Assembly: GCF_002994745.2 (NCBI RefSeq)
Contig: NC_037094.1
Location: 1,326,001 to 1,390,000 of the forward strand
Source of the DNA: Rosa chinensis
Taxonomy: Eukaryota; Streptophyta; Magnoliopsida; Rosales; Rosaceae
DNA length: 64,000 bases
Direction: 5' to 3'
Part shown: positions 1-13,000 of the stretch, in pieces
How the letters are laid out: every line of letters starts with the position of its first letter
Position numbering within the stretch: the first letter of the stretch is position 1
Notes under the pieces: generated by a model
Databases searched by the model: none
What the model saw: only the letters and a program-made list of their open reading frames with translations
What the model was told of the DNA's origin: nothing
Made by a program: the position numbers and the translations under genes

Positions 1-716
1 GGAATGCAGGATTTGCTGGTAAGATGGTCTCCTCTTTATCTAAGATGGAGAATTTTACTTAAATGATATGGTCATCAGTCATCACTCATAAGCATCTGTC
101 ATGAATTTTGCAGTTGAGAAGAATGGAGTGCCCATTGGTCCTAGGGTAAACTACAATCCAGTCAGACATAAATTGCTTTCACTTCGAAGTCTTTAATTCA
201 CTCGTTTCGTTTTGATGTATGATCATAAATTGAGCATTTTACAGGCATACTCTTCTTGGCTCTACCAAGTACCATGGGGTATGTACAAGTGTGTAACCTA
301 CATAAAAGAGCATTATGGGAACCCGCCTGTGATTTTATCCGAAAACGGTACTTACTCTACAAAAGCCTCATCCTCTTCTCTTAATTTTGTTTTTCCTTTC
401 CAGCAGTTCACCAATTCATGTTGTTTGATTTGCAGGCATGGATAACCCCGGAAACCAGACGCTTCCAAAGGCATTGCACGATACCAATAGGATCAACTTC
501 TACAGAAGCTATTTGGAGCAACTGAAGAAGGCAGTTGATGAGGGAGCCAATGTGGTAGGCTACTTTGCTTGGTCATTGCTCGACAACTTCGAATGGAGAT
601 CGGGTTTCACTTCAAGGTTTGGCATAGTCTATGTTGACTTCACCACCCTCAAGAGATACCCAAAGATGTCAGCCTACTGGTTCAAGAAACTTCTTACCAA
701 AGAAAAGAAGCATTAG
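1..716 (+). CDS. Beta-glucosidase (GH1), 3' end only
   Basis: C-terminal part of a glycoside hydrolase family 1 beta-glucosidase, which cleaves beta-glucosides by a retaining mechanism. Exons read as 1-18, 114-145, 245-347 and 436-716 (stop TAG), with GT-AG introns whose phases join cleanly. Visible family marks are [11 protein letters not shown], the nucleophile motif ILSENG (Glu at the end of exon 3) and WSLLDNFEW in the last exon. The acid/base TxNEP motif lies upstream of the window. The C-terminus [10 protein letters not shown] carries no obvious ER-retention signal; plant members are often vacuolar or apoplastic, but targeting cannot be judged without the N-terminus. Substrate is unknown. 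Confidence 0.93.
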
Positions 717-1712
717 GATAGACTTCATGCTGAGCTGTTAAAAGAGTACTGATAATAAAACTAGTTTGTTTTTGCTGTGCTATGAAGGACATTCTGCTTT
801 TCTACCCTACCATCCTTCTCAATTTATACATTTTGGTTCAACCCATGCACCAAGAGGGAAGAAAAGTTCACACTACAATTGCGAGGGGCCGCGCGAACGC
901 AGGCCCCTCCTAACACAAATTATGACGTTGGCTCTCCCTCGTTGGGGAGACCATAGGCAAGCACCCCTCCGTAGTGCAATGGAGGTCACAAGCCTAGGCT
1001 ATAGGTCTTCTTGATCACCCATTGACCCCGTCCAGGTAAGTAAGGAATCCTTGCTGCTTTCTGTGTATTTTATATGGGTACTCATCACTTGCTTCCACTC
1101 TTTTTGCAATGTGGGAGTCTGGAACTTGTCAAACTCAGCAGGTTTAACAAGGACAAAGCTTGTAGTTAACTTTAACAGGAAAAGAGATGGAACAAAGCTG
1201 TGGTTAATAAACAGGGAAAAGTTTCCTAGGACCTGTGCCATCTTCGTCTTTGTTGTAGTCAGAAATGAAACTTCTCAGTTGTTCGATACATGATGAGATC
1301 TCAAGTAGCTAATCTCAAAGGAAAAAGCATACACATGCCCGGCTGTTTTCTGGGAAGCCTAATTTGCCTATATCCCCTTTTCTTTTGTTCCAAGTCCCTG
1401 GCTATGTAATACTCAAATAAAGAAATGTCAAATCGAATTGAACAGTTCCTTGGTTCAACACTAGTTTGCTTTGGTTAATTTGGGTTGGTTGGGAGCAACT
1501 TCTCAAACTTGTCACTGTATTGTTGATAAATTAAATATATAAAAAGTAATGATTAGCTTGAAAATACTATCATGATTTTCTCATAGATCAGCCTTTCCAA
1601 GGTACTATTCCAGAAAACTTGAATGAACGAAGAATTAGCTCGATCAATGTAGCTAGTAGTCTCCAAAAAGAATCTAGGAGAATACAAATATAATTCATTA
1701 AAGAATTATAAA
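717..1712. other. Intergenic DNA and 3' UTRs
   Basis: No gene is supported here. It holds the 3' flank of the beta-glucosidase and of EXO1, which converge. A block at about 870-1035 is markedly more GC-rich than its surroundings and contains the inverted pair GAGGGGCC/GGCCCCTC (881-907). Short open frames on both strands lack splice or family support. Confidence 0.6.
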
Positions 1713-4700
1713 TCATACAGGTGAATAGAAATTCAAGATACTGCCTTTTTTATTTGTTGAACAGCTGTTTCTCTTCAACTTGTCATTTTTCACCATCCTC
1801 TTTTGCTTGGATAGCTTAGAATTTACACTTTCCTGAGATTCTGAAGATTTTATCTGTGTGCTTGTCACCACAGAAACCTGTTCCTGACTGCTCTCACTCT
1901 CTATGTCATCCAAGTGAATATCATTTTTTCTTTTTCTGGGGCTATCATCGATAACTATTGAAGATACGTTACTGGTGGAGGCACACAAGGAATCCAATAT
2001 CTCTACATCACTTGCAATTGAAACTTGCCTCGTGTTGCTACCTATTTGATCCAAGTTGGTTTCCTGTTTCCTTTTCTTGAAAGGATTGCTGGCACGAGCC
2101 TTCAAGGGGATATTGTTGGGAGCTGTGGTACTTTCTGTGACTTCATTCTTTGTCGAAGGAATAATTAGTTTTCCAAGTGCTGCAGCTTCATTCAAATACT
2201 TCTTTTCATCTAAAACTGGATTCTGCTTTTCTGTACAGCAAAATGTCACCATTGTAAGACATGCAATAAGCACCTTATACATTGGTTAAGAAAAGGTTTA
2301 ACTATGTTTGTTGTATAATTTAGATGCTACACATATGCAAAAACTTGCACACGGATATATTTGGTTGTCCATATATACACAAGTTCATAATAATACTCCT
2401 AATGTAAAAAGTAAAGACATGCATGAAGTTTCAGTGTTTGAGTCTGCATATATACAGAGTTCGGAGTATGAGTCAAAAACAGAAAATGTCATGATGCTAA
2501 GAAGCCTTCAAACAGAGTTTATGTGATGGGAGGACAAAAAAGAAACTTGCCTGTAGGTGTAGTAATATCTTGTTTTCTGGTTTTATGGGAAAAGGCCACA
2601 AAGCTACTGACTTGTGCAGATACAGTAGCAGTCTCAGATCTCTGAAAGTGATGAGTAATTTGGCTCTTAATGGGATCTGACCTATGTCTAGAACTGGAAC
2701 TGGGGAAATGATCAAAGGCCTCCATACTTATGGGGTCCAATTTTCCTTCAGCAATTGCAATGGCTATTGATGAAGGGATTTCTCTAGTTCAATTTGTGGT
2801 CAAGGAAAACAAATGCGATATGAAACAGGCAAACCTTGTAGGTAAGAATAAATTTAACCTGGAAACAACAAGAGATAAATAACAAAAAGATACGGTCCCA
2901 GGAAATCAAGTTCTCCATCAAGGGACTCCACAAGCTCTTGTGGTATGGGTCTCATATGCTTGACAATTTTCTTGTCAGAGTCGTATCTGTATGAATGCAA
3001 ATAAGGTGCCAGGAATCAGTAATGAAAAAAAACACCAAAAGTTTGAAGCCTTATCACTAAAGTAAGCTACTCTAATATTACTCACACTTGAGCATGCTGG
3101 AAAACTGCAGCTGCTTCTCTGAAAGATCTGGGGTAATCTTCAGGCATTTGATTGCCCTTCTGCAATTTCAAAACTGATAAAGCCTGCAAACAAAAAATGA
3201 AACATGAGACATGATCACAGTTCTAAAAGAACAAGAAAGCAAAAATAAATAAATAAATAAAGAATGAAGTTATAAGAAAACAAAAATGGCCATATGGCTA
3301 TATGTCATTGCCCCCCAAAATTTTAAGCCTGTCATTAGTCCTTCTTCAGCATTATATCATGAAACTCACCACAGTACAAAGTCTAGAAAATAGAGATCAA
3401 GTAAAGTCCTTTACAATGTATAAGGTTACAAACAGTTGATATTATCTGCCCTCAATAAAATCTCTTCTGTTGAGATGCAATACATATTCATGAACATGAT
3501 GCCTAAGTAAAGGCACAATACATAAAACTGCACCTACATTAAATTTATGCACTCCAGATTTAAGTTCATGCCAATAAATGGTTGCGAAAGGAATGTATAT
3601 AGGTCTCAAGTATGCCTCCTTTATTTGTTTGTCTGCTGTATCAGTACATACTACATCTTCAATATTTTTGTCAACATTATTAAGAAGCTGAAAGCATACT
3701 TACGCGATCTAAGTTTTGATACTTAGAAACCAAGGCATAAGCTTTACCAATCCCAATTCCAGGAACAGATGGAAGGAAATCACAGCCAGCCAAGACACAC
3801 ATACCTGCAATAATGCCAAATAATAAACTGGTTCATACATTGAAAATGCATAGTTGAGCTACTGAGATACATTGTATTGTCCTGAAATGAAAAGCATGTT
3901 TACATAACTTAAAAAAAAAAAAGGAAAAAAAAAACTCTAAAGAAAAATTTGGGAGGAAAGAAGGACAACCCTTTATAAAGAAAACATACTGTGTGAAGCT
4001 ATTTGAGACATAGGAGTTGGTTATACAAAAGTAGGTTATGTCGTAACATCTTGTAACTTTTTCAGATTGATGGTTTGTGGGTGACAGCATCATAGCTCAT
4101 AGACATTGCCACTGAAAACACATTCATATAGAGAAAGGTTTAGCATGACATTGAACTAGCCTGTAAATAATTCGAGGTCAAAATTTTGGAAGGAAGGTGT
4201 GCGGTCCACTTGATTAAAAACATTGTCCAGCAGTAACTCGTCACCATTGCCAAATTGGTCCATCTTAAAGATTATCTGTTTGTAACCAATGCAAATCAAG
4301 ACAAACAAAAGACCAGCAAAGTTCAATAATATATGATGAAAATGAAGTAAAAAAAGAGAGCATTGAACCTCCATCAGCACCGTATCAAATTTTTGTGGAA
4401 GTTCTTACAGCTTGGCAGCCATATGCCACTAGATCACTATCCTCAGTGATGACTGCTGCAATTCCACCCTTTTCTGCTTCAAGACTGGCCAGGTATGCTA
4501 GCTGCGCATCAGCCTCATATGGAGCTACAACAAATTCAATGTTCTCGGATCTCAGAATCTGGAAGGCCAACAGTGGAGAAATTACTTGTGGTTAAAGATA
4601 AATAAAAAGGCAATGAGCTCTGATGATACGAACAGAATGACCAGACAAGAAAATGCATCAAGTGGATGAGGTTCGATTCCAGAAATACGAATGAAAAGGC

Positions 4701-5939
4701 AATGGTATGACAATTGAATTCAAACTTTACAAAAAGTAAGAAATAAACCTAGAAAAGTAGAAAGTAATTACCTTTATCAGCTCATGTGCCATAGATGGAG
4801 TTACACTCACCGCTCTCTACAATGATAAACAAACAGATTAGATAATCAGATAGACAATGGGCAGGAAATAGTATCCAATTATAAAATCCATAAAACTCTG
4901 AACCGCATTCGATATTCCTAACATGCTTTCTGGACTCTCCATAGAGTCATGAGTTGACAAACATGAACAACTGGGCATGTTTAAATGAAACTGCAATCAC
5001 TGTAAGTCGACAAGTTTATAACTCAGGATTCTGTAGAACTAGTCCAATTATTGTAATCTTCAAAACCGAGCAATGAATACAAAAATGGATGAGAAGTAAT
5101 ACATAATTTCTAGTTAAGCCACTATCTCCAAATGTCGCAAACCCAAATCAATTTCCAATATGAACTTGGCTAGAAGAAGAGTAAAGCTAATAGCATATAA
5201 TGACATACGCTGTACTATGCAGTACAACTGCTGAATAACATTGAATATATACCTGAAAGAGCTCGGTGGCAGCTCTAACATTCCCTTCTTCTACTTTTTC
5301 CATTGCCAAATCATGAAATTTCTTCCTTCTCCTGAATCAGTGATAACATTTCGGATTAAGAACACAAACACCGTTTCACAAAATGAACAAGTAGGCGAAA
5401 AAATCAAAGCACTAATGTTGGAAAAAAAAGAGTTAAAGAAACTTGCCTGTGGCGTTCATCCCCAGTGGCAGCCTTACATGGTACATTGCCACCATCAAAA
5501 ACCACCACTGGGGTTATCTCATGGTGTTGAAGCATATGTATCCGGTGCATAAAATAGTCAATGTATTTCAATCTCCTTTCGCTATTCGAATTCATACACA
5601 GCTCCATGCTACATGAATATGCTGCCATAACAAATTTGAAAAAGAAAAAAAAATTGAAATGAGAATCCCATTACCCAACTGAAGTAAAAATCAAAGCAGT
5701 AAAGAACAGAACTTTAATACCTCCTTTGTGAAGCCATGAATAGGCATCAATACCCACCTGAAAATCAATTCACAAAACCCACATTTCCAATCTAAGTGAG
5801 TGACCCAATTCAAAATCAACCTGAGAAGGTTAAAAATCAAAACTTGGGATTGAAAACTTACTCGTTTGCCGGCGTATTTCTTGATATGAATGATTTGAAT
5901 GTAGGGTTTGATGAATCTGAGGAGATCTTTGATGCCCAT
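1713..5939 (-). CDS. EXO1: Exonuclease 1 (EXO1), Rad2/XPG family nuclease
   Basis: 5'-3' exonuclease and flap endonuclease of mismatch repair and double-strand-break resection, acting in the nucleus. Exons on the minus strand: 5862-5939, 5721-5757, 5447-5621, 5253-5331, 4772-4816, 4409-4558, 4161-4275, 3704-3804, 3086-3183, 2894-2986, 2551-2783, 1713-2230; 573 residues. The start [10 protein letters not shown] is the canonical Rad2-family N-terminus. The XPG-N domain (about 1-100) has Asp30 in [11 protein letters not shown] and Asp81 in VVVFDGG. The XPG-I domain has [10 protein letters not shown] (Glu153, Asp155) and ITEDSDL (Asp178, Asp180), and the helix-hairpin-helix follows at [17 protein letters not shown]. 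The C-terminal third is Ser/Lys-rich with NLS-like KKRK and PRKRK. Introns 3, 7 and 11 start with GC instead of GT. The tail is shorter than I recall for Arabidopsis EXO1. Confidence 0.93.
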
Positions 5940-6096
5940 TTTGCTTGTTGGGGTTTTGGGGTTTTTCAATTTCTAGGGTTTTTGGGTTCTCTGGATTAAT
6001 GAAATGAGGAAAAATTGGGGGCTTAATGTTGGAGAAAATGGCGGGAAGAGGAGCAAATGGGAGTTTGCCACGCTGCATTTTGATGAAATTGTTTTA

Positions 6097-6122
6097 CCGC
6101 CAAATTTAGTTGAAATTCCCGC
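6097..6122. promoter_or_regulatory. Two E2F-type sites upstream of EXO1
   Basis: CCGCCAAA (6097-6104, the complement of TTTGGCGG) and ATTCCCGC (6115-6122) both fit the E2F consensus WTTSSCSS. They lie about 160-180 bp upstream of the EXO1 start. E2F control would suit an S-phase repair gene. Binding is inferred only from the motif. Confidence 0.5.
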
Positions 6123-7080
6123 GGGTGTTAACGCGCGTGCATTGCATTTTCCTTTTTTTTTTTTCCTTCCTTGCATAAAATTAAAATTAGGAAAAAGAAA
6201 ATTTGCTACGGGATTTCATTATTCGGTGAATTGGACCACATTCTATATATCATGCTTTATTAATGAGAATTTGAATTAATATAAAAATTCTTTTGTATGG
6301 TTGGCTCGTTGTGAGATGTTATTATAACAATTGTGAAATACAATGACATAACGAAATATGTCAAACCTTGTTAATACTATTTTTTCTTGAAATTCTCATG
6401 TTTCATAAACTTATCATTCGTAGAGCATATTTTTCCAATTAACGGAACACTGAAACCTCTAACAAAATTTTTTCTTTTGAATTTTATTATTTTCAATTTT
6501 TAAAAATCATTAAAAAGAAAATTTAGTCTTGATTTTTGAGTTCCATCAGCTTGAGAAGTTTGAATGTGAGAAAAATTTGGAGAGAAAATGAGAACATACA
6601 ACTTTAGCCAAAAATTGTGTGGTCCACATTTACGAGATTTTTTTTTTTTTTAGATAGATATATGAGCTATAGTTTCCATGAGATTGAGATATGATTTTTA
6701 TTTAGTTTATAGTTTTTAATTTTTAATTTGAATATAAATAAATAATTTTGTATTAAATTAAAAATTATTCACTAGAGCCTAAGTAACTGTTAATAATTAG
6801 AGATTTAAGATAAACATGAATGGTATCACGTAGCTTCAATACATCAGAATATCAGATACACCCTAGAATTTTAGGTTAACCAATGAATAATTTAAACACA
6901 AATATTTGTTGGGCCTCAAACCCAACTTTCGGAAGGTCCAAAATTGAAACCCAAAAGTACATAAAAACCCGAACCGCTTCTGTTATTTTGCAAACCCGCT
7001 TCTCTGCGTTTTTGCTTTTATAGCCGCTTCAAACTCCGCCACAATCTTGGCGCCCTCTCTCTCTTCTCCGACGCAAAACA
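6123..7080. other. Divergent intergenic region between EXO1 and SNAPC4
   Basis: About 1.1 kb separates the two start codons. The middle is AT-rich with homopolymer tracts (for example 6642-6652). The SNAPC4 side has TGGGCC at about 6910, a site II-like element common in plant housekeeping promoters, and a CT-rich leader just before the start at 7081. No gene is seen. Confidence 0.5.
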
Positions 7081-10000
7081 ATGTCTCCTCTCGCCGAGAA
7101 CGACGAGCTTTCTTACTACGACGAACAAGACGACGAAGACGACGATGATGACGACGGCTTCAACGCCGACATCGAGGCCCTCCGTCGCGCCTGTATGCTC
7201 ACCGGCAAAGACCCCGACGACATCACCACCAAAAACGACGACGAAAACCCTAGCAGCAACCAAAACGACGACGTAGACCTCTCCTCGGCTCCCAATTCCG
7301 ACTCCGATTTCGACGAGGACCTCGAGCTGCTCCGCAAAATCAAGAGCCAATTCTCCAACACTTCTCTCAAGCCTCTTTCGCTGAAGCCTCTCTGTACTTT
7401 GCTTCCGCCTTCTGCCTCCGACGAGGAGGAGGACGACTACCAGACGCTGCTCGCCGTTCGGAAACGTTTCGCCGCCTACGAGAACGGTATGCCTTGCTTA
7501 ATGTCTGTTAATGCATTTGTGTATGCTAATTGTTACTGTAGTATAGTGGCTACAATTAGGTCAATTTTTTAGCAGAAATAGGAGAATTGGGATTCAGCGA
7601 AAGCTTTTCACCTTTTGTTCATTGATTGGCCATCACTTGGATAGTTTAGAATCTTACATTTTCAGCTAATTTAGGGTTAGGAGTAAGATGGTAATAAATA
7701 CAATACATCAAAATGCTTATCGTGTATGATCCTGGTGTATGTTACACAACAAACTTAAGAAACAACATGAATTGCAATCGATCTGCCAAAGTGATAAAAT
7801 TAACTCACTCACTATGGTAATCGTAATGAAGATGCTATTCGGTAATAGTTAGTGTGATAAAGGCATGACAAAATTGAGTAACTTGATTTTTACTTGAATA
7901 TGAATGTATGAATCTTAACTATAGTTTGTAATTTATCTCTGCATTGATTTTCTGTGGTCGTAGGTTTCCACAGTTTTATTGCACCTCAAGGATCTTATTT
8001 TCGTATTTTTTAGATACTCAGGAAAAAAGTGCAGAGCAGATTGATCCTTCTTGCAAATCAGTTGAGGAAACTTGCAATGAAGTACCTGGAACTGATGCTC
8101 ATGAAAGGTTTCTTACTCTGGTCACCGATAATGAAGAGGGACAGCCTTCCACTTCCATTGAGTGGGTTCAGTCAGATTCTTGTGAGCCAACTCTGTTGCC
8201 AACCAAAAGTTCAGGGTTCCCAAAGTCTGCACTGGCTTTTCTGGATGCTATTAATAAGAATAGGTCCTGTCAGAAGTTTCTTCGAAGTAAGCTTATCCAA
8301 ATCCAAGCGAAAATTGAGGAGAACAACAAACTGAAGCAGCGTGTCAAAATCCTTAGAGACTTTCAAGCTCATTGCAAAAGACGAACAGGAGAGGCGCTGT
8401 CCCAAAAGAAGGATCCTCGTGTCCAGTTAATTTTAACGAAAAAGCCAAGGGCTGATTCAAAGGTGAGTTTTATAGTTACTTTTGACTAGCTTCATCAAGT
8501 AATCATCAAGTACTCTTACTCTTGGTTGAGGGTGGGAATTTTTAAAAATGCACATATTAATGAAAAAAGACCCAGTGTGCACTGGCTACATTACAAGCTT
8601 CTTCATGGTTGAAATTTGAAGTTATCCTTCATGCTGGCTGCTGGTTTGTTTATTTAAGCCATTGGTTGGTGTTTTCAATTTGCCATTGTATTACTTTGTG
8701 ACATATAACATAATACTTCTAAAAAAGACGACGCAAATGTGACACTTGTAATTTCTTCCTTCCCTGTGAGTGTCAGTTTTCATGACGATCTATTTAGGAT
8801 ATTTCACATGAAAGCATATTCTTCTTCCTGCTCGTTTACTTTGATATTTGGTGGCTTCCTCCTAATGTCTATTAAACGTATTGTTCCTGCAGGCTCATGA
8901 CAGAGCTATCTCAGCTATGTCTTATGGCCCAGAAGAAAATTCACATGTTGCCAACTACAGAAAGGCATCAACAAAATTTCCACTTTCATTAGATCGAAAA
9001 AATTGGTCAGAGGTAGAAAAGAAAGATCTTCAAAATGGAATAAGACAGCAATTTCAGGAAATGGTGCTTCAATCTTCCGTAGATGATTCAAGGTATCTTC
9101 ACTCAATTTCATCATTTACGATGTCATGTCACAGTCACATTTTGGAGTGTTTTGTGAAACAAATTGAAATTGGTGAAAGTTCAGAATGAAACTAGTCAAC
9201 CTACATATAAATAGGTTATGTAATTTTTTAACACTTGAAAGGCACAAATCCCTTTATATCCAATACCTAGCAGCTATTTATCTTTGAATTTTGTTGTTAT
9301 GTACAATTCCAACTGGATGTTGATTGGTTATGCTTCAAAAGAGATTAGAATGGTATAATATATTTTTTTTGTCTAGCTCAGGCCTTGCTTCAATCTAAAA
9401 GGGGAAACTTTTTGGTTTAATCATGCTTACTTAGACTGCATTGGTGCACATTGATTTATGAATTGTGATACTCCACATTGTTTCCCATGCCTTCCCTGAC
9501 TTCATATTTCCTTGACAGTTATTCTGAGACACCTGATGGAGACTCGAATGACATTGATAAAATTTTGGCTTCAATCAAGGATCTCGAAATTACCCCATAT
9601 AGCATTAGAGAGTTCCTGCCTAAGGTTAACTGGGAGCAGTTGGCTTCCATGTATGTTCCTGGTCGCTCTGGTGGAGAATGTGAAGCAAGGTATGGCCTTT
9701 CTCGTGGCATTAAATTTTTAATGGTTTTATTTATTTTTATGTTTGTAAGTTGCAAACAAATAAAAAGATCAAACTCCAAATGTTGACAAACCACTTTACC
9801 ATCTGCAGCTTATTGCATGACAATTTTTTCTGCTTTATGTTTCTGTCTTTGTTATTTGTAAAAATAGTCATGAAATGTTGTTTTTATGGCTGAAGTGTAA
9901 CCTTTGGAAGAGACCTTGTATATAGGGGATTGGCAGACCACTGTATCCAGTTTTTCACATGAATAGGCCTTATTTACAGTTTGACCAAAATTTAGTCAGT

Positions 10001-13000
10001 ATGCTAATTTTGTTTGGCTCGTGGAACTTAATTGTAATCTTTGGTTTACCCAGATAATATTTTCTCTTTAAGTGAAGGAATAAGTTTTGGTGAACAACTC
10101 AACGTAAGGTGTTTGTCACTAATTTATTATTACACCCATTGATAGTTTGTGAGAGACTTGGGTTCGTGTTAATTTTATTTCATCTGTCAATGTGTGCAGT
10201 ACTTGACTAGTGTTTTTGTCTCTATTGATTGTCCTGAAGCATGTGTATCCTTCCATAAAGCGAGATTTTAGACCTCTATGAGGTCTTCATCACAGAAACG
10301 TTTACCATTGTTGGAATTGATTATAAAGGTCAGCATATGTCATAAATGTTGGGCCCATAGTTTTGACTTGGAAATTAATCAAGATAGTGCTGTTGAGTGT
10401 GTGTGTGTGTGATGATTTCCAGTAAGGATAGATGTGATGCTCCCATTAACTTATGCCTATCAGATCATAGTAATCATGCTCACATGGATAGCTTAATGTG
10501 TGTGATTACTTCTTGCAGGTGGTTGAACTGGGAGGATCCCTTAATCAGTCATGGACCGTGGACAACAGATGAGGATAAGACGATTCTGTATCTTGTCCAG
10601 AAGAAGAATGGGGTCAATGATTGGAATAATATTGCAGAAGCAGTGGGGACTAACAGGACTCCATTTCAGTGCTTGGCACGCTACCAAAGGAGCCTAAATG
10701 CTTCCATACTGAAACGGGAGTGGACCAAGGATGAGGATGCAAAACTTGCTTCTGCTGTAGAAGCTTTTGGTGAGGGTAATTGGCAGTCTGTAGCTTCTGC
10801 TTTGAACGGACGAACTGGTACTCAATGCTCTAATAGGTTAGTTTGCTTCTCCATTTCATGTTTAAACATTTTGAAGCTGTCTATTGCCAAATTCAAAAGT
10901 TAAGGTATATTGTACTCTCTGACCAAATAAAAAAAATTACATGCTATCCTTTTGGTAATTAAGAAAGAGCAACCGTAATTCCTGCTGAGGAAATATGCAA
11001 GTTGAGTTATTGTCATAATAGACTTGGAATATTATATAATGTAATTGACTTGAGTGTTTAATACTATAACATGAGCGGCTATGGATTACCTTATTTAATT
11101 GTTGGGATTTTAAGATGATCGGTGAAGATTTAGTGAAGCTACTTTGGGTTCATACTCACAAAAAAAAAAGCCTCTTTGGTTTCATCCGGGCCTGTAGTAG
11201 TTTTGAGCTTTATTTCTATGTGATCCATGTGACCAATTCTTCCCCTAGTAACCTTACTCTGACTTTTGGTCATTCAAGGTCCTTCCAATAAACTTGTGAA
11301 TTGATCCATCCTTAGTTGCCCTTTATTAGAATTTAGTTTTCTATATAGCAGCATGTTTAGCCTCATTGACAGTAATAATGAGTTTTCATGCTATGCAGAT
11401 GGAAGAAATCACTTCATCCAACCAGGACAAGAGCAGGTAAGTGGACTCCAGAGGAAGACAAACGCCTGATAGTAGCTCAAATGCTTTTTGGGTCAAAAAG
11501 TTGGAATAAGACAGCTCAGTTTGTGCCAGGCCGAACTCAGGCACAATGCAGAGATAGGTAGCATACTGTATCCTGTAGTTAAACCTTAATGCTGCTAATT
11601 TGAGAAAATTGTTAATTTTAAATTTCTGTTTGCAGATATGTCAACTCTTTAGAACCTTCTTTGAGGTGTGGTGAATGGACTGAAGAAGAGGACTCAAGGT
11701 TGATAGCAGCAATTGAAGAATATGGACATTGCTGGTCAAAAGTTGCTGCATGTGTGCCTCACCGGACTGATAATATGTGCTGGAGGTATAGAGTCCTGAC
11801 TCCTGAACATGTGAAGTTCTTTTATTTTTCCATTCTGCTCCCCACACTTGGTTTGTCTTAGAGTTTGATCTGACTTTCATTTTTATCAGGAGATGGAAGG
11901 TGTTGTTTCCGGATGAAGTGCCCTTGCTCAGAGAAGAGAAAAGAATACGTAAGACTGCTCTCATCCGCAACTTTGTTGATCGGGAGAAAGAACGTCCAGC
12001 CCTTGGCCCTAATGATTTTCTTCTACAAGATGTTACCTCAATGAAAACTTTAACTTATCCTAGGAAGACGGGAGGATTAAGGTATAATTTTCTAACACTT
12101 GTGTTAGTCTTTCTTCTTGTTTCTGTCAATATGTTGACAGTAGAAGTACTACTAATCGAGTTTAGGAAATGAACTGCATCCATCTTTTTATAGACCATTC
12201 ATCATATGTCTCTTCTTTTATTGGGAAATTCAGTGTTTCTATTTAGAAGTCGGTTTTGTAAACTAAAGTAGATATAAAATCATAACTGTGTTCCTAAATT
12301 CTCTTGAATTTTATGAATTAATATATGACAATACTTTTTCTACAAAACAAATTTTTTCTATTATTTAACGACTGCTTCCTTGTCAAATTCCTGTCTTCAA
12401 GTGTGACCTTGAAATTGTAGTTTGCTTACATCTTTCCAAATAGCTAGAAATTAACTTTTGCATGAAACCATTTGCCCCCACCTATGTATTGAAGTAAACA
12501 CAGCCTATATATAGAAGCTTTGTTAAATTTTTTTACATCTTGGCTTGAGTAAGTGGAGAGTGTATACAACTTATCCCAACAGAAAATTCCTGCTTTTCTA
12601 ATCTTTGTGGTGTCTACCTTTCATTTAATGCAGCCAAGTTCCAAAGAAGATTAAACCCAGGAGGCATAGAAACGATTCTCAACTTTGCTCTGAGGAAGAA
12701 CCTGGGACAAGCAATTCTGAGGTTGAGACTTATGATGGGGAAGATGCCTCAAAGAAGAAGAAGAAGAAGAAGAAGAAAGTTCTTAAACAGCGTCAAAGAA
12801 GGCACAAAGACAATGAACCCACAGGAGACTGTGCGGCTGTTGTGCCTGTACCAAAGAAGATTAGACCCAGGAGGAACAGAAACAACGGTCAAATTCCTGG
12901 GATAAGCGATTCTGAGGTACGGACATGTGATGGGGATGATGGCCCGAAGAAGAAGAAAGTTCTTAAACAGCGTTACAGAAGGCACAAAGGCACTGAACTA

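Noticed and set aside
7018..7350. Val-rich antisense frame
   Set aside because: It is the complement of the acidic GAC-rich first exon of SNAPC4.
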